From JAGOVB01 sp964577365 (lineage in GTDB: Bacteria; Patescibacteriota; Minisyncoccia; Phycocordibacterales; PALSA-1337): a DNA stretch of 64,000 nt. The stretch covers positions 38,242-102,241 of the forward strand of contig CAZNYP010000002.1 of NCBI GenBank assembly GCA_964577365.1, read 5' to 3'. Shown one piece after another: positions 1 to 7,795 of this stretch; position 1 is the first letter of the stretch, and every line of letters starts with the position of its first letter. The notes under the pieces were generated by a model. The model saw nothing but the letters and a program-made list of their open reading frames with translations. It did no database searches and was not told the origin of the DNA. The position numbers and the translations under genes were made by a program.

Positions 1-726
1 TGTTTGTTTGTCTGAGTTATCCCTTGCATACTGGTTCATTTTGTCGATTAGGGTCTTTGTCTTGGTGAGTGTCTCTCGTGTAAACGCAGAGACTTGGTCG
101 ACAGAAGGATTTGCGTTTACATATATATCATTCCAATTTTCTATTGACTCTTTGAGTGAGACACGCAAATTTTCTATTTCCTTTTTTCTGGTGTCACTAG
201 ATACATACAGTAGTAGTACAGGGTTGTACGAATCACCGTTTCTAAAAAGGGTATCAATGCTTTCAAAGAGCATGTCGTCGATCTGAGCAAATGTATCGCG
301 TGCGGTATTTACGAGTGCGCGACTTTCGTTTGTATACGAAGCACCAGATATAGACAACTCTTCTCGTCGAGTACCCTTTTCGATTTCGTCGAGCTTGGCT
401 CGTTCAGCAAGCACATTTGCCTGAGCGCTTTGATACACAGCTCTCGCCTCGCGACTATCGAGTGAGCCGAGGACCTGCCCTTTTACTACTGTATCTCCAA
501 CTTTTACACCGAGATACGCGAGTACGCCAGTATTTTCAAAAGCAAGATCTGCTTTTTCTTCTGGAGCGATTTTCCCTGTGACATCGATCTCCTGTACCAC
601 GTCAGCAAAAGCCACTTGGGCTGATTCAAAGGCGGCGTCATCTTTTCCCGATACGGATAGTACAACCACGAGGAGCACTACTACCACAAAGCCAATGATG
701 GCGTATTTGTTCTTTAATTTCTTCAT
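1..726 (-). CDS. HlyD-like periplasmic adaptor of an export pump, 3' end outside window
   Basis: This is the first 242 residues of a membrane-fusion (HlyD/RND adaptor) protein; the rest lies beyond the left edge. Residues 8-24 form one hydrophobic anchor. A lipoyl-like half motif follows (ENTGVLAYLGVKVGDTVVKG, about 60-79), then a long helical stretch rich in Ala, Glu, Lys and Arg, as in adaptor hairpins. Such adaptors bridge an inner-membrane ABC or RND pump to the outside; the partner pump is not visible. It is transcribed away from the glycosyltransferase at 770. TAAAAT ends seven bases before the ATG. The family is fairly certain, the substrate unknown. Confidence 0.8.
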   Translation of the reverse strand, partial: MKKLKNKYAIIGFVVVVLLVVVLSVSGKDDAAFESAQVAFADVVQEIDVTGKIAPEEKADLAFENTGVLAYLGVKVGDTVVKGQVLGSLDSREARAVYQSAQANVLAERAKLDEIEKGTRREELSISGASYTNESRALVNTARDTFAQIDDMLFESIDTLFRNGDSYNPVLLLYVSSDTRKKEIENLRVSLKESIENWNDIYVNANPSVDQVSAFTRETLTKTKTLIDKMNQYARDNSDKQT

Positions 727-769
727 TCCTTTGATTTTAAGCTTTTTTTGAGCTATAGTCTATAGCTAT

Positions 770-1987
770 ATGGATATCAGTGCGACCATCCTCTACGTAT
801 TTATATTTTGTAGTCTCTACATTCAGCTCTTTCTACTCATCACTTTTTTTGAGGAAGAGGAAGTAGGGACCAAAAAACAGGGCGAGCTACCGACCGTATC
901 TATCACAATTCCCTGCTACAACGAGGGCAAGACCCTGGCAAAAACCATGCACTCGCTCTTTGCACTCAACTATCCAAAAGAGAAGCTGACTTTTTTCATT
1001 GTAAATGATGGGAGCACCGACGACACTGCGGTGGTAGCAGATTCATTTAAAAGCGAGCGTGTGACCGTCCTCCATCAAAAGAATGGTGGAAAATACACCG
1101 CACTCAACTATGGTATAAAAAACTCAAAAGCAGAGTTCGTCGGCTGTCTCGATGCAGACTCCGAGGTACACCCCGATGCATTGCGCAATATGATCCCCCA
1201 CTTCAAGCATCCCGATATCGTCGCCGTCACCCCCGCAATGGTCGTACACGATCCAAAAAATATTCTACAGCTCATGCAGCGCGTCGAGTACCAGATCGGT
1301 GTCTTTGCGAAATGGGTGTATGGAAAACTCGATGCGATCCACGTCACCCCTGGGCCTTTTTCTATATTTCGACGAGATGTCTTTGAAAAAATCGGGTACT
1401 TTAGACACGCACACAACACAGAGGATATGGAGATCGCCTTTCGTATCCAGTCACACAGACTAAAAATCGCAAATTGCCCGAATGCCTTTGTCTACACCAT
1501 CACCCCAAACACCGTAAAGAAACTGTACAAGCAACGCGTACGATGGACCTATGGCTATTTGAAAAATCTGATCGACTACAGACACCTATTCCTCAATCCT
1601 CGATACGGAAACATGGGAATGCTCACTCTCCCCTTTGGTATGGTGTCGACCATGGCAGCTATATACATCTTTGCAAACTTTATCATTCATACTGCTGATT
1701 TTATTCATACAAATATATACAAATGGACCATCGTCGGTTTTCATCCAAAATTCAGTTTTTCGTTTGACTGGTTTTATATAAATACAAATCTCTACGTCCT
1801 TCTCTCGGTGATTGTCCTCGCATTTTCTGTGAGTATTATCCTCATCGGCAAAAAAATGACGGTTGGCAATGCACGTCCGAGTAGAGACATCATATACTTT
1901 TCTGTATTTTATGGCTTCATTGCGCCACTCTGGGTGGGTAAGGCGGTGTACAACACTATCCTTGCAAAAAAGACTCCGTGGAGATAA
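770..1987 (+). CDS. Membrane-bound family 2 glycosyltransferase (PgaC/hyaluronan synthase-like)
   Basis: A 405-residue processive GT2 enzyme, probably making or elongating a surface polysaccharide from a nucleotide sugar on the inner face of the membrane. Visible motifs: VNDGST at 78-83, DAD (DxD metal site) at 128-130, TED at 217-219 and QRVRW (QxxRW) at 255-259. There is one N-terminal membrane segment (about 7-27) and two or three C-terminal ones after residue 285. This layout is usual for poly-N-acetylglucosamine and hyaluronan synthases. The next gene starts nine bases after its stop, so they are probably co-transcribed. The sugar cannot be told from sequence. Confidence 0.88.
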   Translation: MDISATILYVFIFCSLYIQLFLLITFFEEEEVGTKKQGELPTVSITIPCYNEGKTLAKTMHSLFALNYPKEKLTFFIVNDGSTDDTAVVADSFKSERVTVLHQKNGGKYTALNYGIKNSKAEFVGCLDADSEVHPDALRNMIPHFKHPDIVAVTPAMVVHDPKNILQLMQRVEYQIGVFAKWVYGKLDAIHVTPGPFSIFRRDVFEKIGYFRHAHNTEDMEIAFRIQSHRLKIANCPNAFVYTITPNTVKKLYKQRVRWTYGYLKNLIDYRHLFLNPRYGNMGMLTLPFGMVSTMAAIYIFANFIIHTADFIHTNIYKWTIVGFHPKFSFSFDWFYINTNLYVLLSVIVLAFSVSIILIGKKMTVGNARPSRDIIYFSVFYGFIAPLWVGKAVYNTILAKKTPWR

Positions 1988-1996
1988 GGTGTAGGA

Positions 1997-2668
1997 ATGA
2001 ATATAAATATCCGCAAATACGTGATGGTGTTTGTCCTCACCTGTCTCATCTTTTTGACCATATTTAGTGTGAGCAACTACATCAACAATAAAAAAATAGC
2101 TGAGATAAAACTCACCGAGGACAAGATCGCTATCGACATCCTATCACTCGAGACACAGTTCACTCTCCTCCAGGAAGCAAGCTGTAAAAAGATCCAGGGG
2201 ACAATCCTCTCAGACGAGTTGAACACGCTCGGTGACCGTCTCTCGTATGCAGAATCCCAAGGGGTAAACGATCAAAACGTAAGCAACCTCAAAAAGTACT
2301 ACTCGATCCTCCAGATCAAGGACTATATTTTAACCAAAAAGATTGCGGCTAAATGCCCTAACAAAGAAGAACCTGTACATACCGTACTTTATTTCTATTC
2401 AAATAAAAATAGCTGTGATGACTGCACAAAGACAGGCTTTGTCCTCACCCGTATCCGCCAGGCTTATCCAAATGTCCGTGTCTATTCATTTGACTACGAT
2501 ATAGATCTCAATGCAGTTGCCACACTCAGATCGATCTATGAGATACCGAATGAGCTCCCCGTACTCGTGATCAATGAAAAAGTTTTTTCAGGCTACAGAA
2601 CCATAGAAGAACTGCAAGGACTGATGAAATTAAAGCCGACAGCAAGCAGTACGGACATAGTGCGTTGA
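1997..2668 (+). CDS. Membrane-anchored thioredoxin-fold protein with CDDC motif
   Basis: 223 residues with one N-terminal membrane segment (about 9-27), a helical, probably coiled-coil stretch, and a C-terminal region that resembles a thioredoxin fold: NSCDDCTKTG gives a CxxC pair near residues 138-141, followed by an alpha/beta pattern and ELPVLVINEKVFSGY, where the Pro would be the cis-proline. I infer a thiol-redox role outside the membrane. It follows the glycosyltransferase by nine bases. Its last 98 bases overlap the convergent VKOR gene, whose product is also a disulfide enzyme. It could instead be a structural protein with a degenerate fold. Confidence 0.6.
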   Translation: MNINIRKYVMVFVLTCLIFLTIFSVSNYINNKKIAEIKLTEDKIAIDILSLETQFTLLQEASCKKIQGTILSDELNTLGDRLSYAESQGVNDQNVSNLKKYYSILQIKDYILTKKIAAKCPNKEEPVHTVLYFYSNKNSCDDCTKTGFVLTRIRQAYPNVRVYSFDYDIDLNAVATLRSIYEIPNELPVLVINEKVFSGYRTIEELQGLMKLKPTASSTDIVR

Positions 2669-3014
2669 TCACGAAGAACTGTAGGTAGGTAAGGTACATT
2701 GAGAAAATAAATCCAAACGAGACGATTCCAGTCGCAAAGAGAAACAGCTCACGTCTCTTTAAATCGATAAAGAGAAACAGCACACTCAAGAATCCGATGT
2801 AGTAGAGAGCTCCGAGATAGGCTACCGGTATTCCAAACATGGTCGAATACTCGCTCGTTGTCACCTTTTCGCACCCACCGGTAAGCGTACATGGTGGAAC
2901 CTCCCCTTTGTAGTGTTGCACCGAGAGGTACAGCGCATCAACCAGGCCGATGGCCCCGAGTACGAGCACTGCGATGAGTATCTTTTTAAATTTGGGTTGA
3001 AGATGCGACAGCAT
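2571..3014 (-). CDS. VKOR-family disulfide-forming membrane protein
   Basis: 147 residues with four membrane segments. Two cysteine pairs stand where the vitamin K epoxide reductase family has them: C42/C48 in the first periplasmic loop and CPYC at 120-123 next to the last helix. Bacterial VKOR proteins re-oxidise DsbA by passing electrons to quinone. The upstream gene, overlapping by 29 bases, encodes a DsbA-like protein, so the pair forms a complete oxidative folding route. The 3' end overlaps the thioredoxin-like gene on the other strand by 98 bases. Confidence 0.88.
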   Translation of the reverse strand: MLSHLQPKFKKILIAVLVLGAIGLVDALYLSVQHYKGEVPPCTLTGGCEKVTTSEYSTMFGIPVAYLGALYYIGFLSVLFLFIDLKRRELFLFATGIVSFGFIFSMYLTYLQFFVINALCPYCLLSALISSVLAVLLWFCSLKKLFH

Positions 3015-3624
3015 TTTGAATTAATGTTTTAAACTCTTCTGCTGAACGTGGACTCTCGATCATCACTCCGTTGAGGAAAAATGTCGGCGTCCCCCGTACC
3101 CCAGATGCACTCCCTCCACGGTAGTCATCGTTTACCTTTTGACGCACTTCGCGAGAGATGATATCGGTATCAAACTTTTTCACATCGAGACCGAGTCCCT
3201 GTGCATAAGTAGAAAATGTCTTTAGTGCATCTGCGCTATTTGCCCAGTCGTTTTGAGTTTCAAAGAGCACATCGTGCATCTCCCAGAACTTGCCCTGGAT
3301 ACCTGCCGCCTCGGCTGCCGCAGCTGCATAGTCGGCGTTTTTGTGAATCGTGATAAGTGGAAAATGTCGGTAGACGAAACGAATAGAGGTACTCGCGACC
3401 ACCTCCTTTGCAATCGGATAAAAAGCAGCACATGCAGGACACTGAAAGTCACTGTATTCGACGAGAGTCACTGTCGAACTAGCTCCCTTTGACCAGTCCT
3501 CGGTAGAAACCGGAACTGTCAGTGTACCTGTAGGTGTTTTCTTGCCCCCGGTACTTGCCATCATTCCCCATACGAGTAATGCAATCACTCCGAAAAATAC
3601 GATCCAAAATATAATTCTATTCAT
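2986..3624 (-). CDS. DsbA-like thiol:disulfide oxidoreductase, membrane-anchored
   Basis: 212 residues: an N-terminal anchor (about 4-21), a short linker, then a DsbA-type thioredoxin domain with FQCPACAAF (C62-P-A-C65) and the cis-proline loop GVRGTPTFF near residue 177. It should introduce disulfides into exported proteins and be re-oxidised by the adjoining VKOR protein. TATACT (3631-3636), six bases, then ATG on the minus strand points to a leaderless mRNA and supports this start. The VKOR gene overlaps its 3' end by 29 bases. Confidence 0.9.
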   Translation of the reverse strand: MNRIIFWIVFFGVIALLVWGMMASTGGKKTPTGTLTVPVSTEDWSKGASSTVTLVEYSDFQCPACAAFYPIAKEVVASTSIRFVYRHFPLITIHKNADYAAAAAEAAGIQGKFWEMHDVLFETQNDWANSADALKTFSTYAQGLGLDVKKFDTDIISREVRQKVNDDYRGGSASGVRGTPTFFLNGVMIESPRSAEEFKTLIQNAVASSTQI

Positions 3625-3636
3625 GCGGCTAGTATA

Positions 3637-4170
3637 TCAAAAGAGGTGGGAGAATAACACTACCCCAGCCACCCCGAGCGCATTCATCAAAAAAGCAATG
3701 AAGAGAAACATTCTTGTTTGTACTCTTGATAGTCCCATGAGCACTATGCCAAATTCATCAGGAAGTGGTGAGGCGATGATCAGTGCACCGACTACTGGTG
3801 ATAGCCACTTTAAAAATCCAAAGTGGAATGATCTGAAAAAAGACTTCCAGTGCGTATGCTTAAGCGCCTTCATCAAATGCATGGAAAAACGATCGCGAAT
3901 AATATGAAAGAGTATATAATCACCCACCATTGCACCCAGCGCTCCGAATAAAATAACCCAGTGTGCTGGTAGTACTTGAGCGAGTTGTGCGAGGACGATA
4001 GCAGCTGGAGCGAGAGTGAAGGCAGATGTGAAAAAAATGCCCGCCAAAAACACATAGAATATACTGTCTGCCCCCTGCAACACCCCGAGACTGACTACAT
4101 AGAGACCCAGGACAAAAGTGAGGAGAATAATGCAGAAGTCAAAAAACAAATCTCGGTAGTATCTAGGCAT
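3637..4170 (-). CDS. Hypothetical polytopic membrane protein (DedA/VTT-like?)
   Basis: 177 residues with about five hydrophobic segments and a charged loop in the middle (HIIRDRFSMHLMKALKHTHW). A short Gly/Pro-containing stretch (LSPVVGALIIASPLPDEFG) recalls DedA/VTT-domain proteins, but I cannot see the full signature and give no function. Its start overlaps the end of rlmH by eight bases, so it is translated from the VOC-rlmH operon. Confidence 0.55.
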   Translation of the reverse strand: MPRYYRDLFFDFCIILLTFVLGLYVVSLGVLQGADSIFYVFLAGIFFTSAFTLAPAAIVLAQLAQVLPAHWVILFGALGAMVGDYILFHIIRDRFSMHLMKALKHTHWKSFFRSFHFGFLKWLSPVVGALIIASPLPDEFGIVLMGLSRVQTRMFLFIAFLMNALGVAGVVLFSHLF

Positions 4171-4558
4171 GGTGATAGGATTCGTTTTTAATTATAGTAC
4201 ACGCGCGATATATTTGCTCTGCCAAAATGAGCCTGACCAATTCATGAGGAAAAACTAATTTTGAGAGGGACCACGTAAAATCGGCTCGATCTTTCACGCT
4301 TTGCTCTGCTCCGTACGCATCACCAATGATAAAAACGATGCGTTTACCACTATCCATACATCGTTTTTCAATGAATTGGGATAGCTCAACCGAGCTCAAT
4401 TCCTTTCCACGCTCATCGAGGAGGATGACAAAGTCTTTTTCATCATACTCTATCTTTGTTTTCCATTCACATGGAAAATAGTGGTTGATTCTGTTTGTAA
4501 AATCAATCACCTTTTCATCTTTTATTTTGTCACCCGGAGAGCAGAACAGGAATTTCAT
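4163..4558 (-). CDS. rlmH: 23S rRNA pseudouridine-1915 N3-methyltransferase
   Basis: 131 residues of the SPOUT family. RlmH methylates pseudouridine 1915 in helix 69 of 23S rRNA using S-adenosylmethionine. Visible signatures: LDERGKELSS, the glycine-containing knot strand IVFIIGDAYGAEQ, and the C-terminal HELVRLILAEQIYRA ending in YHH. I chose the ATG at 4558, not one 21 codons upstream, because homologues begin at this strand and because it gives a one-base TAATG overlap with the preceding VOC gene, typical of coupled translation. The next gene overlaps its 3' end by eight bases. Confidence 0.92.
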   Translation of the reverse strand: MKFLFCSPGDKIKDEKVIDFTNRINHYFPCEWKTKIEYDEKDFVILLDERGKELSSVELSQFIEKRCMDSGKRIVFIIGDAYGAEQSVKDRADFTWSLSKLVFPHELVRLILAEQIYRACTIIKNESYHHA

Positions 4559-4917
4559 TATTTTCTTTTGTGGATCATGATGAGGTTCCCGTCTGGATCC
4601 TCGACGATTGCCATATAGCACACTGGGTTTTCCAATGTCTCCATAGCAAACTTTATATTTTTTTCTTTGAGCTCTTTGATAGCCTGGTCAAAGTCCTCTA
4701 CTTCGAGTGCTGCTGTTCCTCCGTCTTTTCCCGGCTTGAACTCGCCCCACATACCGATAGAGAGCGCTGCACCAGGGCCGAGGTCGTACTCCACCCACTG
4801 TGCATCTACAGCTACCTCCGCTGGAGCTACGAGCCCCAAAACTCCTTCGTAAAATTTTCTCGAAATATTAAGATCTCTCACGATGTATGACACAAACGCA
4901 ATTTCTTTTATTTTCAT
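4558..4917 (-). CDS. Glyoxalase/VOC-fold protein
   Basis: 119 residues of the vicinal oxygen chelate superfamily. It starts with a typical beta strand and the RKFYEGVLGL motif and ends with IVEDPDGNLIMIHKRK, the usual metal-ligand-containing strand. Members include glyoxalases, dioxygenases and antibiotic-binding proteins; the substrate cannot be read here. It is first in a three-gene operon with rlmH and a membrane protein. TACAAT at 4924-4929, then six bases and ATG, suggests a leaderless mRNA. Confidence 0.82.
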   Translation of the reverse strand: MKIKEIAFVSYIVRDLNISRKFYEGVLGLVAPAEVAVDAQWVEYDLGPGAALSIGMWGEFKPGKDGGTAALEVEDFDQAIKELKEKNIKFAMETLENPVCYMAIVEDPDGNLIMIHKRK

Positions 4918-4934
4918 ATGTGAATTGTATCACC

Positions 4935-4962
4935 TTGACTATAAAAATAGGAGGTGTAGTAT
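4935..4962 (+). promoter_or_regulatory. Promoter, TTGACT-16-TAGTAT
   Basis: TTGACT at 4935-4940 and TAGTAT at 4957-4962 are 16 bases apart and point into the short GC-rich unit that ends at the terminator near 5219. AGGAGG at 4949-4954 lies inside the spacer, so it would not be in the transcript. Confidence 0.5.
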
Positions 4963-4968
4963 TTTTGA

Positions 4969-5169
4969 TTGAGCCTTGCTCCAACCATGAATAAAAACTG
5001 GATTGAAGACGGCAACCCTAACGGGAGCCGCCGAGAAGTCGAAATTGCAGACCGGATTCGCGAGCAATCGCGCCCCCAGACGCCCGAAGGAGATGCCGAG
5101 GGTTCGCGTCTCGCAAACCGGGCTAAGCCGATCGCAGTTGAAGCCGAACTCGCTCACCAGGGCGGCTAA
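4969..5169 (+). CDS. Possible small hydrophilic protein, or the body of a non-coding RNA
   Basis: An open frame of 66 codons from TTG 4969, or 60 codons from ATG 4987 (MNKNWIEDGNPNGSRR). The product would be charged with no hydrophobic core, no domain I recognise and a high Gly/Arg/Glu content. Base composition is clearly more GC-rich than the neighbours. It sits between its own promoter-like sequence and a strong terminator, so the stretch is probably transcribed. Whether it is translated is unclear: no Shine-Dalgarno or leaderless start fits well. A structured RNA of about 250 nt is an equal alternative. Confidence 0.35.
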   Translation: MSLAPTMNKNWIEDGNPNGSRREVEIADRIREQSRPQTPEGDAEGSRLANRAKPIAVEAELAHQGG

Positions 5170-5185
5170 TGCTTCCCAAACCCCA

Positions 5186-5219
5186 CGCGGAGCTCCACAC
5201 GGAGCTCCGTCTTTTTTTA
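5186..5219 (+). terminator. Rho-independent terminator
   Basis: A nine-base stem CGGAGCTCC (5188-5196) and GGAGCTCCG (5201-5209) with an ACAC loop, followed by C and seven T. It ends the small plus-strand unit and abuts the 3' end of the convergent ogt-like gene. Confidence 0.85.
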
Positions 5220-5615
5220 TTTCTCTGAGTCGATCAGCTTTCGTTTTCTCTCGCTTCCCCACCGATAGTTCCCGACACCACCTGCAGTCGGTACGACACG
5301 ATGACATGGGATGAGCAACCCGATTTCGTTTTTGGCGATCGCACTCGCAACCGCGCGTACTGCAGTAGGTTTTCCGATCATGCGCGCGACCTCGGTATAT
5401 GTTTTTGTTTTGCCTTTTGGGATCTTGAGCAATGCACTCCACACTTTTTTCTGAAATAGAGTCCCTTTTAGATCGAGTCTGCTTTTATAAATATTTATCT
5501 TTCTACGAGGCAATTTTGGTATGGTTTTAGAAAAGTATAGTTTTGATATACCTCTTTCAGAATGAATCACGACATAGGTGCCGCACTCAATAGTTTGTAG
5601 GTCGTAGAAATTCAT
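5217..5615 (-). CDS. ogt: Methylated-DNA--protein-cysteine methyltransferase (MGMT/ATL family)
   Basis: 132 residues. The C-terminal half is an MGMT domain with the acceptor motif PCHRV (C104), the helix-turn-helix part GKTKTYTEVARMIGKPTAVR and a GGVGNYRWG loop. Such proteins take alkyl groups off O6-alkylguanine onto the cysteine and are used up. The N-terminal half is short compared with Ogt/Ada. TATAAT at 5622-5627, six bases, then ATG implies a leaderless mRNA. The 3' end meets the convergent terminator at 5219. Confidence 0.88.
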   Translation of the reverse strand: MNFYDLQTIECGTYVVIHSERGISKLYFSKTIPKLPRRKINIYKSRLDLKGTLFQKKVWSALLKIPKGKTKTYTEVARMIGKPTAVRAVASAIAKNEIGLLIPCHRVVPTAGGVGNYRWGSERKRKLIDSEK

Positions 5616-5635
5616 ACGCGGATTATACCAAAAAA

Positions 5636-5667
5636 CAAACGCCGTCCCTCTGCGGGGACGGCGTTTT
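5636..5667 (-). terminator. Rho-independent terminator
   Basis: Ten-base stem ACGCCGTCCC (5639-5648) with GGGACGGCGT (5655-5664). Read on the minus strand it is followed by TTGTTTTTT, so it ends the hypothetical gene at 5682-6245 just upstream of the ogt promoter. Confidence 0.85.
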
Positions 5668-5681
5668 GCACAGAATGCGGA

Positions 5682-6245
5682 TTATAGCAGCACCTCTGGT
5701 GGGAGAGCGTACCGTCCGGTTTTGGAAAGGCGGATCGTGGGATGATCGTCCTCAATGCAAGCGAGCACCTCACGTGTCTGCGGCCAAAAAGGCTCGGCAA
5801 AGGCCGTGTTTAAAGATGTCTCGAGTGCCTCGTAGGCAGCGGTGTATTCCAAAAAGAATCCTACCGTATCTCGGATGAGGAACGTATTGGTGCCAAGAAG
5901 CCAGCTATCGAGCCCGCACCCAGGAGCAGGAGGTTTGTCACCCTCTAGTCTCCCGTCGGGTTCATGGGATCCTGGATACTTGAAGAGACCTGTCCCTGTG
6001 AGACCAATGTAGTAGCCGGGCATAATAATCCGATTAACAAACACAGGCTCATCGCGCGACGAACCATGACGCACTCTCCGGAGTACAGGTTGGTCCCCGA
6101 TCTGCCTTACACTGACCGCATAGAGCAAGTGACTCGCGAGTACAAAAAAGCGCAGATTGTCTGGTTGCATACGATGGTGGTTGGAGTTGAGAAGATCAGT
6201 CTCAAACAATTTACCACTAAACCATACACTGTCAAACCATAGCAC
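5682..6245 (-). CDS. Hypothetical protein, GC-rich orphan
   Basis: 187 residues of a protein I do not recognise, with no signal peptide, membrane segment or catalytic motif that I can name. It is rich in Leu, Pro, Gly and aromatics (for example MPGYYIGLTGTGLF and EPFWPQTREVL). I take the GTG at 6245, because it overlaps the stop of the upstream 44-residue gene by one base (TAGTG), which suggests coupled translation. A terminator follows directly. GC content is higher than in neighbours, as in the other lone hypothetical genes of this window. Confidence 0.5.
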   Translation of the reverse strand: MLWFDSVWFSGKLFETDLLNSNHHRMQPDNLRFFVLASHLLYAVSVRQIGDQPVLRRVRHGSSRDEPVFVNRIIMPGYYIGLTGTGLFKYPGSHEPDGRLEGDKPPAPGCGLDSWLLGTNTFLIRDTVGFFLEYTAAYEALETSLNTAFAEPFWPQTREVLACIEDDHPTIRLSKTGRYALPPEVLL

Positions 6246-6379
6246 TATAAAAATTCGTATTCTGTTTTAAAGAGTTTCTGTGCGAGTGCAAAAATCGCAT
6301 AGGTAATAAAAGGAGCAGCGAGAGCGATAAAAGTACTCACCACCGCAAACACTCCATGGATCAGTGTACGAGATTTCAT
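6245..6379 (-). CDS. Small single-pass membrane protein, 44 residues
   Basis: A short gene starting MKSRTLIHGVFAVVSTF and ending KTEYEFL. Residues 8-36 are almost wholly hydrophobic, with a basic N-terminus and charged C-terminus, so a single membrane helix is expected. TATAAT (6386-6391) followed by GCAATC and ATG is the same leaderless arrangement seen at known genes here, which is the main reason to believe it. It is followed by the 187-residue hypothetical gene with a one-base overlap. Function unknown. Confidence 0.6.
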   Translation of the reverse strand: MKSRTLIHGVFAVVSTFIALAAPFITYAIFALAQKLFKTEYEFL

Positions 6380-6396
6380 GATTGCATTATACACGA

Positions 6397-6924
6397 TTAC
6401 AACCAGTCCAATTTGATTACCTCCGCATTTGCATATGCAGGTAAATCGTAAAATAGTTCGGGATCACCACCAGTTCTAATAGTCTCGATCACTCGTCCGA
6501 CACCCGCATGACATACCATCAAAATGGTTTCGTCTTTGCCCTTCCAGTCATTTAGAAAAGAGTGTACACGCTCGAGGAATTTTTGTGGATTCTCGGCGTT
6601 TTCAGCCTGAATCATTTTCTTTGAGGTAATCTCGACTGTAGGTGTTCCTGTCAGATTCCCCATATCATACTCGGTGATGCGTGGATCGATCTCGATCTCT
6701 TTGGTATATCCAATAATCTCTGCCACAATTGCCGCAGTGTCTTTTGCGCGAATGAGTGGTGAGCTCACGATATGGTCGATCTTTAGTCCCATTTCTTTTA
6801 TCTTATTCCCCTCTCCTTTTGCCTGCGCTCGTCCTTTTTCAGTGAGTGGCGAATCGTCTTTTTGTCCTGCAAATACATGCTTTAGATTAGCCTCACTTTC
6901 TCCGTGTCGTATAAAGTAAATCAT
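6397..6924 (-). CDS. Histidine phosphatase superfamily protein
   Basis: 175 residues of the phosphoglycerate mutase-like phosphatases. FIRHGESEAN near the N-terminus contains the RHG catalytic motif with the phospho-accepting His. SSPLIRAKDTA, EYDMGNLTG and LMVCHAGVGR supply the other Arg, Glu and second His of the site. The small size suggests a phosphatase more than a glycolytic mutase; the substrate cannot be told. TATAAT at 6931-6936, six bases, ATG indicates a leaderless transcript, starting just inside the end of dgkA. Confidence 0.88.
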   Translation of the reverse strand: MIYFIRHGESEANLKHVFAGQKDDSPLTEKGRAQAKGEGNKIKEMGLKIDHIVSSPLIRAKDTAAIVAEIIGYTKEIEIDPRITEYDMGNLTGTPTVEITSKKMIQAENAENPQKFLERVHSFLNDWKGKDETILMVCHAGVGRVIETIRTGGDPELFYDLPAYANAEVIKLDWL

Positions 6925-6931
6925 GAAAGGA

Positions 6932-7315
6932 TTATACTATGTATGGCACAAAAATAAATAACCCAACAATCGCCGCAGTGATCGCAGAGATGAGTACTGC
7001 TCCCGCTGCCACGTCTTTTGTATCACGTGCATACGGATGATACTCCGGTGAGGTGAGGTCTATGTCGATCTCGATTGCAGTGTTAAACGCTTCCGCCACA
7101 AAAACAAATCCTCCAGTCAATACGAGAATCATCCACTCGATGTGAGTAATTTCGGAATAAAAACCTAGGCCAATAGCCAGAAGGAGTACGAGCACATGTA
7201 TCCAGGCATTGTGTGTCGTCTTTAGAAAAAGGCGCACTCCTCTCCCTGCATGTGAAAAACTCTGGGCACGTTTGAGGAGAGAAAATTCTTCTTTTGTATC
7301 AATTCGTTGTTCCAT
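6932..7315 (-). CDS. dgkA: Diacylglycerol/undecaprenol kinase
   Basis: 127 residues with three membrane segments. EAFNTAIEIDID and ARDTKDVAAGAVLIS are the conserved helices of the DgkA family, carrying the catalytic Glu and the Asp of the nucleotide site. The family phosphorylates diacylglycerol in Gram-negatives or undecaprenol in Gram-positives; here recycling of the undecaprenyl carrier for the wall is likely but not proven. The start lies 17 bases inside the end of the upstream phosphatase gene, so they form an operon. Confidence 0.88.
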   Translation of the reverse strand: MEQRIDTKEEFSLLKRAQSFSHAGRGVRLFLKTTHNAWIHVLVLLLAIGLGFYSEITHIEWMILVLTGGFVFVAEAFNTAIEIDIDLTSPEYHPYARDTKDVAAGAVLISAITAAIVGLFIFVPYIV

Positions 7316-7748
7316 TGAGATTATTTATTTCGATAAATTTCTTCACCAATCCTTCTATCTGATCCACCGTCCTCACATATTCCTCCATACTCGTTCCCTT
7401 TGGATCTTTCACGTCCCAGTATTCTGCCTTATCGGACGAAGAAAGATAGTCGGGTATCGTCTCTGGCTCTGCCATCACTACGATTTTATCTGCCCAATCA
7501 ACCATATCTGAAGTCAGTTGGGTACGAACATACTCGGATACATCTATCCCTTTTTCTTTTAGTGGAAGAATTATCTTTTCCGGATTGATTAAATCTTTTA
7601 TTTTTTGTCCATCCCTGCTCTCTCCCTCTTTGTTTACTACTTGTGTACCCGCAGATAGTACCTCGTGTTTATCATTCATTGTTCTAAAAAGCGCCTCTGC
7701 CATTTGGCTTCGTCCGGCATTTCCCCTACAGACAAAAAGGATTTTCAT
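7299..7748 (-). CDS. Low-molecular-weight phosphotyrosine phosphatase / arsenate reductase-like protein
   Basis: 149 residues. The N-terminal P-loop FVCRGNAGRSQMAEA fits the CX5R signature (C-R-G-N-A-G-R), and WDVKDPKGTS near the C-terminus carries the general-acid Asp. Both phosphotyrosine phosphatases and thioredoxin-linked arsenate reductases have this fold; I cannot choose. TATAAT at 7755-7760, six bases and ATG give a leaderless start. dgkA overlaps its 3' end by 17 bases. Confidence 0.85.
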   Translation of the reverse strand: MKILFVCRGNAGRSQMAEALFRTMNDKHEVLSAGTQVVNKEGESRDGQKIKDLINPEKIILPLKEKGIDVSEYVRTQLTSDMVDWADKIVVMAEPETIPDYLSSSDKAEYWDVKDPKGTSMEEYVRTVDQIEGLVKKFIEINNLNGTTN

Positions 7749-7795
7749 AGGGTGATTATAGCAAATCGGGGTGCGGTGGTGGGGGTGTAAGAAAG

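Noticed and set aside
4939..5442. A 167-codon minus-strand open frame across the small GC-rich unit and ogt
   Set aside because: It runs antisense through a terminator and in the wrong frame through the MGMT domain, which has clear catalytic motifs in its own frame.
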